21,076 bases of DNA from an uncultured Planctomycetaceae bacterium (GTDB lineage Bacteria; Planctomycetota; Planctomycetia; Planctomycetales; Planctomycetaceae), in assembly GCA_903921605.1 (NCBI GenBank), contig CAIXQV010000823.1, positions 1-21,076 of the forward strand, in the 5' to 3' direction. Of this stretch, positions 14,701 to 21,076 are shown piece after piece. Positions within the stretch are counted from its first letter, which is position 1, and every line of letters starts with the position of its first letter. The notes beneath the pieces were generated by a model. It saw only the letters and a program-made list of their open reading frames with translations. It had not been told where the DNA came from and did no database searches. The position numbers and the translations under genes are program-made.

Positions 14701-14759
14701 GCCGTTATTTCGAAATCGGGATCTGATTAAGTCACATTGCAATGGTGTCAGAAGGTCGA

Positions 14760-15905
14760 TCAGGGGGTTTCCTGAGCCGGTTTGGGGTTGATTTCCATTT
14801 TACGGCGGAGTCGCTGCAGGCCTGTCACGATGATCTGATCGGACATTGTCAGGCCAGTCCGGATGACTCGACGCTGTCCAACCAACGTGCCCAGTTCGAC
14901 CGAACGAGCCTCAGCAATTGATTTGTCTCCGTCTTTGCCTACGACGTAGACGAATGGTCGTCCCTGGTCAGAGGCCATGGCTTCTTCCGGGATCAGCAGA
15001 CCGGGTTCAGCTTTTCCGATCGGAAATTTGAGCCGTACGAAGAGTCCGGGAGTCAGCAAGCCGTCCGTATTCGAAATCGTCGCCCGTGCTCGAAGTGTTC
15101 CCGTGGCCGGGTCGATCTGATTGTCGAGGAAGTCGACTTTCCCTTCGATCGCGAACTCATCAGAGTCCGCAAGGGAAATACGGACGACGACGGGTTCCTT
15201 CATGGCATTCACGATCGTGCCGGTCTTCTCGAGCCGTCGCAGGCGAAGGACCGTGCGTTCGTCGATATCAAAGTAAACATGAACCTGATCCAAAGGAACG
15301 ATTGTGGCCAAAGCTGTCTGATCGGTGGTGACGATGTTGCCCACATCCACCATGCTGCGACCAATTTGCCCCGAGAGTGGAGCTGAGATGGTCGCAAACT
15401 GAACATTCAGGAGAGCCACGTTGTGTGTCGCCTGAGCTTCTTTGAGAGCCGCATTGGCCTCGTCGAGATCATATTGGGCCGTTTCAAGTTCGTTTTCTGA
15501 GAGCGCCTTCTTCGCCATCAACTCTTCGGCTCGGCGAAGCTGACTGGTGAGTTTCTTGATGCGAGCTTCGATCTGCAGGATCGCTGCGGCAGCTCGCTCC
15601 TCTTCAGCCACGAACTGACGATCATCAATCTTAAAGAGCACGTCGCCCTTTGAGACAATCGCACCATCTTCGAATTTCACTTCGTCCAGATAGCCGCTGA
15701 CCCGAGCTCGGAGTTCAACGATTTCTGTCGCTGCTGTGCGTCCGGTAAATTCCTCATATTCTGTGACCTCTTCCGTCACCGGAGACACAAACATCACCGA
15801 CATCGGTGGCGGAGGTTCAGGCTTCTTCTCCGTGCGATTGCAGCCAGCGCTGCAGAGTAGAACAGACCCTATCAGCAATGCTGGACTTGAAAAGAGGCGG
15901 AACAT
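14760..15905 (-). CDS. RND-type efflux periplasmic adaptor (membrane fusion protein, AcrA/HlyD-like)
   Basis: A 381-residue adaptor that would link an inner-membrane RND pump to an outer-membrane channel. A signal peptide ends in CSAGC with Cys22, a lipobox with serine instead of leucine at -3, so lipoprotein anchoring is likely. A Pro-rich linker follows. Next is the biotinyl/lipoyl-like half motif TGRTAATEIVELRARVSGYL with VKFEDGAIVSKGDVLFKID, and a coiled-coil hairpin at about residues 98-170 (rich in Glu, Ala, Lys, Leu). NVQFATISAPLSGQIGRSMV (second lipoyl half) and beta-barrel/MP domains complete the fold. The usual partner pump gene is not downstream; instead the cysteine-rich genes follow after 111 bases. 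The substrate is not readable. The neighbours hint at metals, but AcrA-like drug/solvent adaptors look the same. Confidence 0.9.
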   Translation of the reverse strand: MFRLFSSPALLIGSVLLCSAGCNRTEKKPEPPPPMSVMFVSPVTEEVTEYEEFTGRTAATEIVELRARVSGYLDEVKFEDGAIVSKGDVLFKIDDRQFVAEEERAAAAILQIEARIKKLTSQLRRAEELMAKKALSENELETAQYDLDEANAALKEAQATHNVALLNVQFATISAPLSGQIGRSMVDVGNIVTTDQTALATIVPLDQVHVYFDIDERTVLRLRRLEKTGTIVNAMKEPVVVRISLADSDEFAIEGKVDFLDNQIDPATGTLRARATISNTDGLLTPGLFVRLKFPIGKAEPGLLIPEEAMASDQGRPFVYVVGKDGDKSIAEARSVELGTLVGQRRVIRTGLTMSDQIIVTGLQRLRRKMEINPKPAQETP

Positions 15906-16094
15906 ATCGGGACCATTGTCAGGCAGGGAGGAATTAGCGGCGGGAAGGTGTGATTGACGTGAAGCCCGTCTGGATGAAGACCTTTGTGTCGGTCCATCTG
16001 CGGGATGTCACGAAAATTGGTTGATGCAGGGCACTCAGGGTACGCTGAGTTTCGCCCGGATTCAACAGCTTGCAGAGTTGTTCCGGATGAATGC

Positions 16095-16103
16095 TGGTAT
16101 ACT
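16095..16103 (+). promoter_or_regulatory. Putative extended -10 promoter element upstream of the Tat-exported oxidoreductase
   Basis: TGGTATACT at 16095-16103 fits the extended -10 pattern TGnTATAAT with one mismatch. No -35 hexamer stands at the ideal spacing, as is common for extended -10 promoters. The predicted transcript would start about 55 bases before the ATG at 16166, which also argues against the in-frame ATG at 16091 being used. Confidence 0.35.
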
Positions 16104-16165
16104 CCGTTTTTGCTCAGAACGGCCGTCATTTCAAACTTTGCTGGGCTCAGGAAAAGGTTGCAATC

Positions 16166-17260
16166 ATGAGATCATCACGCAGGCGATTTGCTCAAGCAAC
16201 GCTGGGCGCAACGGCGCTGACACTTCTGAGCAATTCGCTGGCCAGCCATGCGCGAGCTGCGGTGAAGGCTCCGCCAAAGATCAAGATCGGGCAGATAGGC
16301 GTGGCTCATGCTCATGCGAACAAGCTGGCGGTTTATCGCAATTCGCCGGACTATGAAGTTGTTGGAATCTGTGAGCCCGATGAGCAGTTGCGGAAACGGG
16401 CGGCAACGCAGGAGCCGTTCAAAGATCTGCCGTGGATGACTCAGGAAGAACTTCTGAACGTTCCGGGCCTGCAGGCTGTGCTTATCGAAACAGAAGTCCG
16501 CAGACTGCTGGACGTTGCAGAAGTCTGTGTGGCTGCTGGTAAGCATGTGCATGTTGATAAGCCGGCCGGAGAGTCCCTGTCGCAATTTGCAAAGATTCTG
16601 GACTCCGCCGCAAAGCAGAAGCTTCTTCTGCAGATGGGATACATGTATCGCTATAACCCCGGAGTTGTTCTGTTGCGAGAATTCCTGAAGAAGGGCTGGC
16701 TGGGAGACATCTTTGAAGTTCACACCGTGATGAGCAAAGTTGTTGATCCCGCAAGCCGCCGCGAACTGGCTGAGTACCCCGGCGGGATCATGTTTGAACT
16801 GGGATGTCACATCATTGATCTGGTCGTCGGAGTTCTGGGAAAACCGGAGCAAGTGCGTGCATTTCCGCGGCGTACATCCGGCCACGATGACAACCTGATA
16901 GACAATATGCTGGCCGTTTTTGAGTACGAACGAGCAACCGCCACTGTTCGGTCCAGCGCTGTGGAGATCGATGGGGGCAGTCGGCGACACTTCGTTGTGT
17001 GCGGTACGGAGGGGACGTTTCACATCCAGCCGCTGGATAATCCGTCCGCCCGAATCACGCTCTCAAAAGATCGTGAAAGCTATGTCCGGGGAACACAGGA
17101 TGTGACGTTTCCGAAGTATGTTCGGTACGTTGATGACGCCGCCGACATGGCAAAAATCATCCGCGGCGAAAAGCCCAGCGACTTCGGCCCGGATCATGAC
17201 CTTGCGGTTCAGAAGTCCGTGTTGCTGGCCAGCGGATTGGAAGCTGATCGTCAGCCATGA
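16166..17260 (+). CDS. Tat-exported Gfo/Idh/MocA-family oxidoreductase
   Basis: A 364-residue oxidoreductase beginning with a twin-arginine signal: MRSSRRRFAQATLG fits S/T-R-R-x-F, with a hydrophobic stretch and cleavage near HARA. ATG 16166 is chosen over the in-frame ATG 16091 because it places the Tat motif at the N-terminus and has AAAAGG eight bases upstream. The Rossmann domain follows (IKIGQIGVAHAHANKLAVY). HVHVDKPAGESLSQF contains Lys132 of the DKP motif. FELGCHIIDLVVGVLG carries His215 and Asp218. Export by Tat implies the protein folds with NAD(P) bound before transport, as for glucose-fructose oxidoreductase, and acts on sugars or polyols outside the cytoplasm with a non-dissociating cofactor. 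The substrate is unknown. It diverges from the adaptor gene. Confidence 0.92.
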   Translation: MRSSRRRFAQATLGATALTLLSNSLASHARAAVKAPPKIKIGQIGVAHAHANKLAVYRNSPDYEVVGICEPDEQLRKRAATQEPFKDLPWMTQEELLNVPGLQAVLIETEVRRLLDVAEVCVAAGKHVHVDKPAGESLSQFAKILDSAAKQKLLLQMGYMYRYNPGVVLLREFLKKGWLGDIFEVHTVMSKVVDPASRRELAEYPGGIMFELGCHIIDLVVGVLGKPEQVRAFPRRTSGHDDNLIDNMLAVFEYERATATVRSSAVEIDGGSRRHFVVCGTEGTFHIQPLDNPSARITLSKDRESYVRGTQDVTFPKYVRYVDDAADMAKIIRGEKPSDFGPDHDLAVQKSVLLASGLEADRQP

Positions 17261-17351
17261 ACCCCCAATGGCTATCGAATCATAGCGCGACCAACGTCAG
17301 CCAGTTCTGAAGCCAGCAACGCGTACTTCTTCAGAGTTGCGCTCCATCGGC

Positions 17352-19574
17352 TTACTTCAAGCCTCTGCGAATCAGCAGCGCTTCCACCGTGGGTTCACTG
17401 CCTCGGAAGGCCTTGTAAGATTCCATTGGTTCGCGGCTGCCGCCTCGGCTGAGAATTTCTTTGCGGAAGAGATCGCCGTTCTCGCGAGTACATCCGCCCA
17501 GAGACATCATGCGAGCAAACGCGTCGGCCGCCAGAACCTCGCTCCACAGGTACGCGTAGTAGCTCGACGAATAACCACCCGACCAGATGTGAGCAAAGTA
17601 AGCTGTCCGGTAACGCGGCGGAACAGGAGCGTAATCGATGCCAAGCTTCTTCAGGGAATCGGCCTCGAAGGTTTCTGCATCGGTTGGAATCTCTTCGCTG
17701 GTCAACGAGTGCCATTCCAGATCCAACAATGCTGCAGAGAGATACTCCAGCGTGTCGAATCCCTGATTGAACTTGCTGGCCTTGATGACCTTGTCCAGCA
17801 GCTCATTTGGGATCTGTTCGCCGGTTTTATAGTGCTTCGCGTAGTTCGCAAGAATGGCCGGCTGGATGGCCCAGTCTTCTTCGAAGGTCGACGGAAATTC
17901 CACAAAGTCCCGCGGCGTCGCAGTGCCGGAAACAGATGGGTACGTCACGTCTGAAAACATGCCGTGCAATGCATGTCCCATCTCATGAAACAGCGTGGTC
18001 ACATTGTCGAAACTGATCAACGCTGGTTCGCCGTCCGCCGGACGAGGAATGTTCAGAACGTTGACGATCACCGGCTTTTCGTTCAGCAGAGCCGACTGAT
18101 CCACAAAAGAACTCATCCAGGCCCCACCGCGCTTGGTGTCGCGTTTGAAAAAGTCTCCGTAGAAAAGCCCGATCTGAGAACCGTCGCTGTCGAGTACATC
18201 GAACACACGAACGTCCGGATGATAAACAGGCAGGTCTTTGCGTTCGCGGAACGAAATCCCGTACAGCTTGTTCATCGTGAAGAACACACCATTCTTCAGC
18301 ACGCTGTCGAGTTCAAAGTAGGGCTTCACAGCCGCTTCATCGACTTCGAATCGGGCTTTGCGGGCCTTCTCTGCGTAGTATTCCCAGTCCCATGGAGCCA
18401 GCTCGTGATCGGCTCCAGATTCCTTGATCATCTTCTCCAGGTCAGCCGCTTCGACTTTGACTCGAGCCAATACGCCGGGGACGAGATCGGTCAGCATCTT
18501 GCGAGCGGCAGCCGGAGCCTCGGCCATCTGATTCTGAAGCTTGTAGGACGCATGATCCTCGAACCCCAGCAATTTAGCTCGTTCAGCTCGCAGTTGAGCG
18601 ATCTCGAGAATCAACGGCCGATTGTCGATTCCTCCATCGCGGCCCAGTCCTCGAAACGCCGATGCCTCCCAGACGCGTTTTCGGAGCGATCGATTGTTGA
18701 GCGATGACAGAACGGGTACACGCGTCGTGTTGGTGATTTCCAGCAGATACTTGCCTTCGAGTCCTCGTTCCTTTGCTCCTTCAGCGGCTGCGGCAATGTC
18801 AGCAGCGTCCATGCCGTCCAGTTCTTTGACGTCAGCAACGACGACCGCTCGCTCCTTGCTGATGGCCAGCAGGTTTTCTTCGAACTTGGTCTCCAGCTTT
18901 GACAGTTGCTCATTGAGTGATCGAATGCGAGCCTGCTGCTCATCATTTAGCTTTGCTCCAGCGCGGACGAAGCTTTCGTAATGCTGCTTCAGCACCTCGG
19001 CCTGCTCGCCGTTCAGTTTCAAAGACTCGCGTGAGTCCCACAACCTGGCGACTCGCTCATACAGCCGTCGGTTCAGCAGAATATTGTCGGAATGAGCGGC
19101 CTGCAGAGGAGCCAGCTCCGTTTCAATATTCTGCAACGCGTCGTTTTTGTGAGCAGAAGTGAGATTCGAAAAGACGTTGCGGACGCGTGTCAGCAAGGCC
19201 CCTGACTTTTCGATGGCGACGATTGTGTTGTCGAATGTCGGAGCGTCTTTCTGAGATGCAATCGTTTCCATCTCGGCCAGTTGTTGCTTCATTCCCGCCA
19301 TGAAGGCTGGCTGAAAGTGTTCGACTTTGATGATATCGAATGCAGGCGTATGAAACAGCAAAGGACTTGGCGATGAGAACGGGTTGTCAGCAGACAAATC
19401 GAAAGATGTATTCACAGCAGGTTCGTTCGTGGAAAATGGTTGATTAGCAGGGAATGGCTCAGCGGCTGAAGACACAGCCCCGACAACAATGGTCGCCGCA
19501 AGCGCCGAAGCGGCAGCAAAATTCTGTCGGGATTGAAGTAAAAACAGAGCGTTTCGAAACGTGTCAGAGGTCAT
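17352..19574 (-). CDS. Secreted M3-family metallopeptidase (peptidyl-dipeptidase Dcp/oligopeptidase A-like)
   Basis: A 740-residue zinc peptidase. The zinc site is HEMGH at residues 530-534, with Glu559 in DFVEFPS exactly 29 residues after the first His, as in the M3 family. Downstream HIWSGGYSSSYYAYLWSE is the conserved substrate-binding loop with Tyr/His. RDTKRGGAWMSSF, NVLNIPRP and FDNVTTLFHEMGHALHG follow the Dcp order. The helical N-terminal lid covers about 70-400. Residues 1-38 look like a signal peptide (hydrophobic AAASALAATIVVGAV, then SSAA), so it is periplasmic or exported. E. coli Dcp has no standard signal, so export is a difference. It cleaves short oligopeptides, in Dcp releasing C-terminal dipeptides. 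Only a weak GGGAA ribosome site precedes the ATG. Confidence 0.93.
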   Translation of the reverse strand: MTSDTFRNALFLLQSRQNFAAASALAATIVVGAVSSAAEPFPANQPFSTNEPAVNTSFDLSADNPFSSPSPLLFHTPAFDIIKVEHFQPAFMAGMKQQLAEMETIASQKDAPTFDNTIVAIEKSGALLTRVRNVFSNLTSAHKNDALQNIETELAPLQAAHSDNILLNRRLYERVARLWDSRESLKLNGEQAEVLKQHYESFVRAGAKLNDEQQARIRSLNEQLSKLETKFEENLLAISKERAVVVADVKELDGMDAADIAAAAEGAKERGLEGKYLLEITNTTRVPVLSSLNNRSLRKRVWEASAFRGLGRDGGIDNRPLILEIAQLRAERAKLLGFEDHASYKLQNQMAEAPAAARKMLTDLVPGVLARVKVEAADLEKMIKESGADHELAPWDWEYYAEKARKARFEVDEAAVKPYFELDSVLKNGVFFTMNKLYGISFRERKDLPVYHPDVRVFDVLDSDGSQIGLFYGDFFKRDTKRGGAWMSSFVDQSALLNEKPVIVNVLNIPRPADGEPALISFDNVTTLFHEMGHALHGMFSDVTYPSVSGTATPRDFVEFPSTFEEDWAIQPAILANYAKHYKTGEQIPNELLDKVIKASKFNQGFDTLEYLSAALLDLEWHSLTSEEIPTDAETFEADSLKKLGIDYAPVPPRYRTAYFAHIWSGGYSSSYYAYLWSEVLAADAFARMMSLGGCTRENGDLFRKEILSRGGSREPMESYKAFRGSEPTVEALLIRRGLK

Positions 19575-19711
19575 AGCGTTTTTCCCGTTGATGAAGAGTG
19601 CCGAATCTCAGAAATCGGCCAATCAGCGATGGCGAAGTGTAATGTGAGTTCCGTCGCTTGTCTGCTCAGGCGACGATGAAGCCGCACGCGTCGCAAGAGT
19701 TGCGTGTTTGG

Positions 19712-20794
19712 CTACGGACGAATTTCCATCAGCGGCTCTGTCGTGATTCTGACATCGTCGACAAACAACGTGGCTGGCTGATCTCCAAATGAGTGGGCGG
19801 AGATGCCGACTTCCAGACTGTCATACATCATGCCTCGGAATGGCAATGTCGGCCCGTGACTGTCGACGACTAACTGTTCGTCCTGCCAGACCTGAACGTG
19901 TCCCTCATCGGGATGCAGGAACACGTGCCACGTCACCTGCACCCATTGATCGGTCGGAAAAACAGCCTTTGCTTCAGAAGCCTGACGATACTTGGGCTTC
20001 TCCAGTGCTTTCAGTTCGACTCCCAATTCCTGACCATCAAACAGCATGAGTCTGATCCCCGGCGATTCCTTCACTTCTCGCCCTTCGAGATCGGCCAGTG
20101 TGAATGGTCGCGTCGACCCGTCAATTCGAAACCACGCCTGAAACCAGAAGTGTTCGTTCTGTTCGAAGTAAACAAAGCCTGTGCCGAGCGATGCCTTTGC
20201 GCAGATCATGCGGGATGATTTCGCCGGGCAAATACATCGCAGAGACTGCTGGCCGCTGTGAGCATGAAGCTTTGATGGACCGACAGACGCATCAATGAAT
20301 CCAGCCTTCTCGTTCAGGATCTGATTGCGGAGAGCAACATAATCGGAAACGGCTGGTGTTTGAGGCGTTTGCAGAGTGAACTCCGTCCACTTGCGTTGTT
20401 CCCCAATCAGCGATCGCAGGCCGTCGACGCCTTCAGGCACATCTTCGAATCCATCTGCAAACTCTTTCAGCAACTGATAACGCTTGCTCGAATCAGGGTC
20501 GACGCGGTAGATTGCATCTCCCTCTTTTACGATGTGGCGAGCGATGCTTTCGGGGTCGAAAATGCGATCCACCCAAGTCCATGTACCTCGTTCGGTGATG
20601 ACACGAAAAACATTTCCGTCATCGGCCCATTTGTAGCTGATACCATCCAGCACTGCGGAGCGGAGGACTCGGGCCGCGGGATAGGCTTGAATCTCTTCAG
20701 GGCCCCGAAACCGAGACAGGCCGACCAAAACGGCGACCAAAATCGCCGCGATGATGCCGAAACCTCGCCAAATCGCCGGGAATCTGACAAACAT
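19712..20794 (-). CDS. Membrane-anchored protein with probable concanavalin-like (heparinase-like) domain
   Basis: A 360-residue protein from ATG 20794; a TTG at 20917 would add 41 residues but puts the anchor internally and has no support. Residues 10-28 form one membrane helix (GFGIIAAILVAVLVG), giving a type II anchored protein. A middle region of about 130 residues is not recognised. The C-terminal half has beta-rich segments FVYFEQNEHFWFQAWFRID, WVQVTWHVFLHPDEGHVQVW and a final SFGDQPATLFVDDVRI. Alternating W/H/D and the order resemble the LamG/heparin-lyase-like jelly roll of concanavalin-type proteins. This suggests carbohydrate binding or lysis at the surface, but no catalytic signature is certain. 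It lies upstream of the M3 peptidase on the same strand, 137 bases apart, with only a weak 6-bp stem between them (19652-19675). Confidence 0.68.
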   Translation of the reverse strand: MFVRFPAIWRGFGIIAAILVAVLVGLSRFRGPEEIQAYPAARVLRSAVLDGISYKWADDGNVFRVITERGTWTWVDRIFDPESIARHIVKEGDAIYRVDPDSSKRYQLLKEFADGFEDVPEGVDGLRSLIGEQRKWTEFTLQTPQTPAVSDYVALRNQILNEKAGFIDASVGPSKLHAHSGQQSLRCICPAKSSRMICAKASLGTGFVYFEQNEHFWFQAWFRIDGSTRPFTLADLEGREVKESPGIRLMLFDGQELGVELKALEKPKYRQASEAKAVFPTDQWVQVTWHVFLHPDEGHVQVWQDEQLVVDSHGPTLPFRGMMYDSLEVGISAHSFGDQPATLFVDDVRITTEPLMEIRP

Positions 20795-20957
20795 GGGAAT
20801 CACTGTTTGAAACAGTAACAAGAATGGCAACAAATCGTCTGCCAGTATACCGACGAAACGCAGTTGGGGGAGTGCAATATTCCGGCGGGGCTTTTGGCCT
20901 GCGTTGGTGCCGAGCAATTAGATGGCACCAAACGGATAATTCTCGGGGTGTGCCGCT

Positions 20958-21076
20958 AGAGGCTGTTTCAAAACCTGATTTGTAGCAATTTCAATGGCAT
21001 GAGATTTGAAGTTGATTGAGAGCGAAAGGAGTAGCTCTCATGTTAATCAGCCTGTCCTCATGGCCGAAACGACGTC
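20958..21076 (+). mobile_element. Possible left end of an insertion sequence (incomplete, runs out of window)
   Basis: The stretch starting AGAGGCTGTTTCAAAACC resembles the terminal inverted repeat of several IS families, whose ends read GAGGCTGTxTCAAAA. It is followed about 80 bases later by a short gene start. The rest of the element and the other end lie outside the window, so family and boundaries cannot be confirmed. Confidence 0.3.
21040..21076 (+). CDS. Start of an unidentified gene (12 codons visible, possible transposase)
   Basis: ATG 21040 is preceded by AAAGGAG at 21025-21031, an ideal ribosome binding site with eight bases of spacing. The visible peptide is MLISLSSWPKRR. The site lies in the loop of a 6-bp hairpin, GAGAGC 21018-21023 with GCTCTC 21034-21039, that ends directly at the start codon. 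Too little is visible to name the product; if the upstream IS end is real, a transposase is likely. Confidence 0.4.
   Translation, partial: MLISLSSWPKRR

Noticed and set aside
16091..16165. 25-codon N-terminal extension of the Tat-exported oxidoreductase
   Set aside because: It would bury the twin-arginine motif internally, and its ATG overlaps a promoter-like -10 element.
16175..17023. 282-codon minus-strand open frame
   Set aside because: It is antisense to the Tat-exported oxidoreductase, whose motifs are unmistakable. The frame is open because of codon bias on the other strand.
17964..18707. 247-codon plus-strand open frame
   Set aside because: It is a shadow of the M3 peptidase gene on the minus strand, with no start signal or domain.
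19652..19675. 6-bp stem CGTCGC/GCGACG between the concanavalin-like and peptidase genes
   Set aside because: The stem is short with a 12-base loop and no T-run, so it is not distinguishable from chance in this GC-rich DNA.
20795..20917. 41-codon TTG-started extension of the concanavalin-like protein
   Set aside because: There is no ribosome site, and a second hydrophobic run before the real anchor would give an odd topology. ATG 20794 starts directly before the membrane helix.

Overview
The window looks like a chromosomal segment of a planctomycete (Planctomycetota). By eye it is moderately GC-rich. The gene set is typical of that phylum: a Ser/Thr kinase with a membrane-spanning C-terminus, several Gfo/Idh/MocA oxidoreductases (one with a Tat signal), an enolase-superfamily sugar-acid enzyme, NPYRAP-type small membrane proteins, and short genes separated by intergenic palindromes. 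The phylum call is an inference from gene content; no rRNA or other phylogenetic marker is present.

Layout. 1-3271 (+): tail of a Gfo/Idh/MocA oxidoreductase, a Ser/Thr protein kinase, a perfect 20-bp inverted repeat, and a mandelate racemase/muconate lactonizing (enolase superfamily) enzyme. 3272-3624 is gene-free and holds a 9-bp tandem array and a degenerate inverted repeat. 3625-7464: bioA (+), a small four-helix membrane protein (+), a seven-helix membrane protein with an HxxxH motif (-), and a DapA/NAL-family aldolase (+). 7490-9859 (-): a terminator-like hairpin, a RidA-family protein, a palindromic repeat element, and a maf-dus pair joined by an ATGA overlap. 9968-13706 (+): a stand-alone FtsH-protease-like (M41) domain protein, a cytosolic Gfo/Idh/MocA oxidoreductase ending at a strong intrinsic terminator, and a NosR-like membrane electron-transfer protein with two covalent-FMN motifs. 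13797-15905 (-): two exported or membrane-anchored cysteine-rich proteins, one of them metallothionein-like, and an RND-type periplasmic adaptor. 16166-17260 (+): a Tat-exported Gfo/Idh/MocA oxidoreductase. 17352-20794 (-): a secreted M3-family peptidase and a membrane-anchored protein with a probable concanavalin-like fold. At the right edge (about 20958-21076) there may be the end of an insertion sequence and the first 12 codons of a gene whose ribosome binding site sits in a hairpin loop.

How the genes may work together. Most are unconnected housekeeping or catabolic genes. The firmest functional unit is maf-dus. The enolase-superfamily enzyme and the DapA-like aldolase could form a dehydratase/aldolase route for sugar acids, but they are 3 kb apart and not in an operon. 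The most coherent accessory group is 13797-15905, where two Cys-rich envelope proteins lie beside an efflux adaptor, suggesting metal binding or export.

I see no complete novel multi-gene system such as a defence island, CRISPR array or phage. The less ordinary items are the Cys-rich pair, the double-FMN NosR-like protein, the stand-alone M41-like domain, and several unrelated families of intergenic palindromes.
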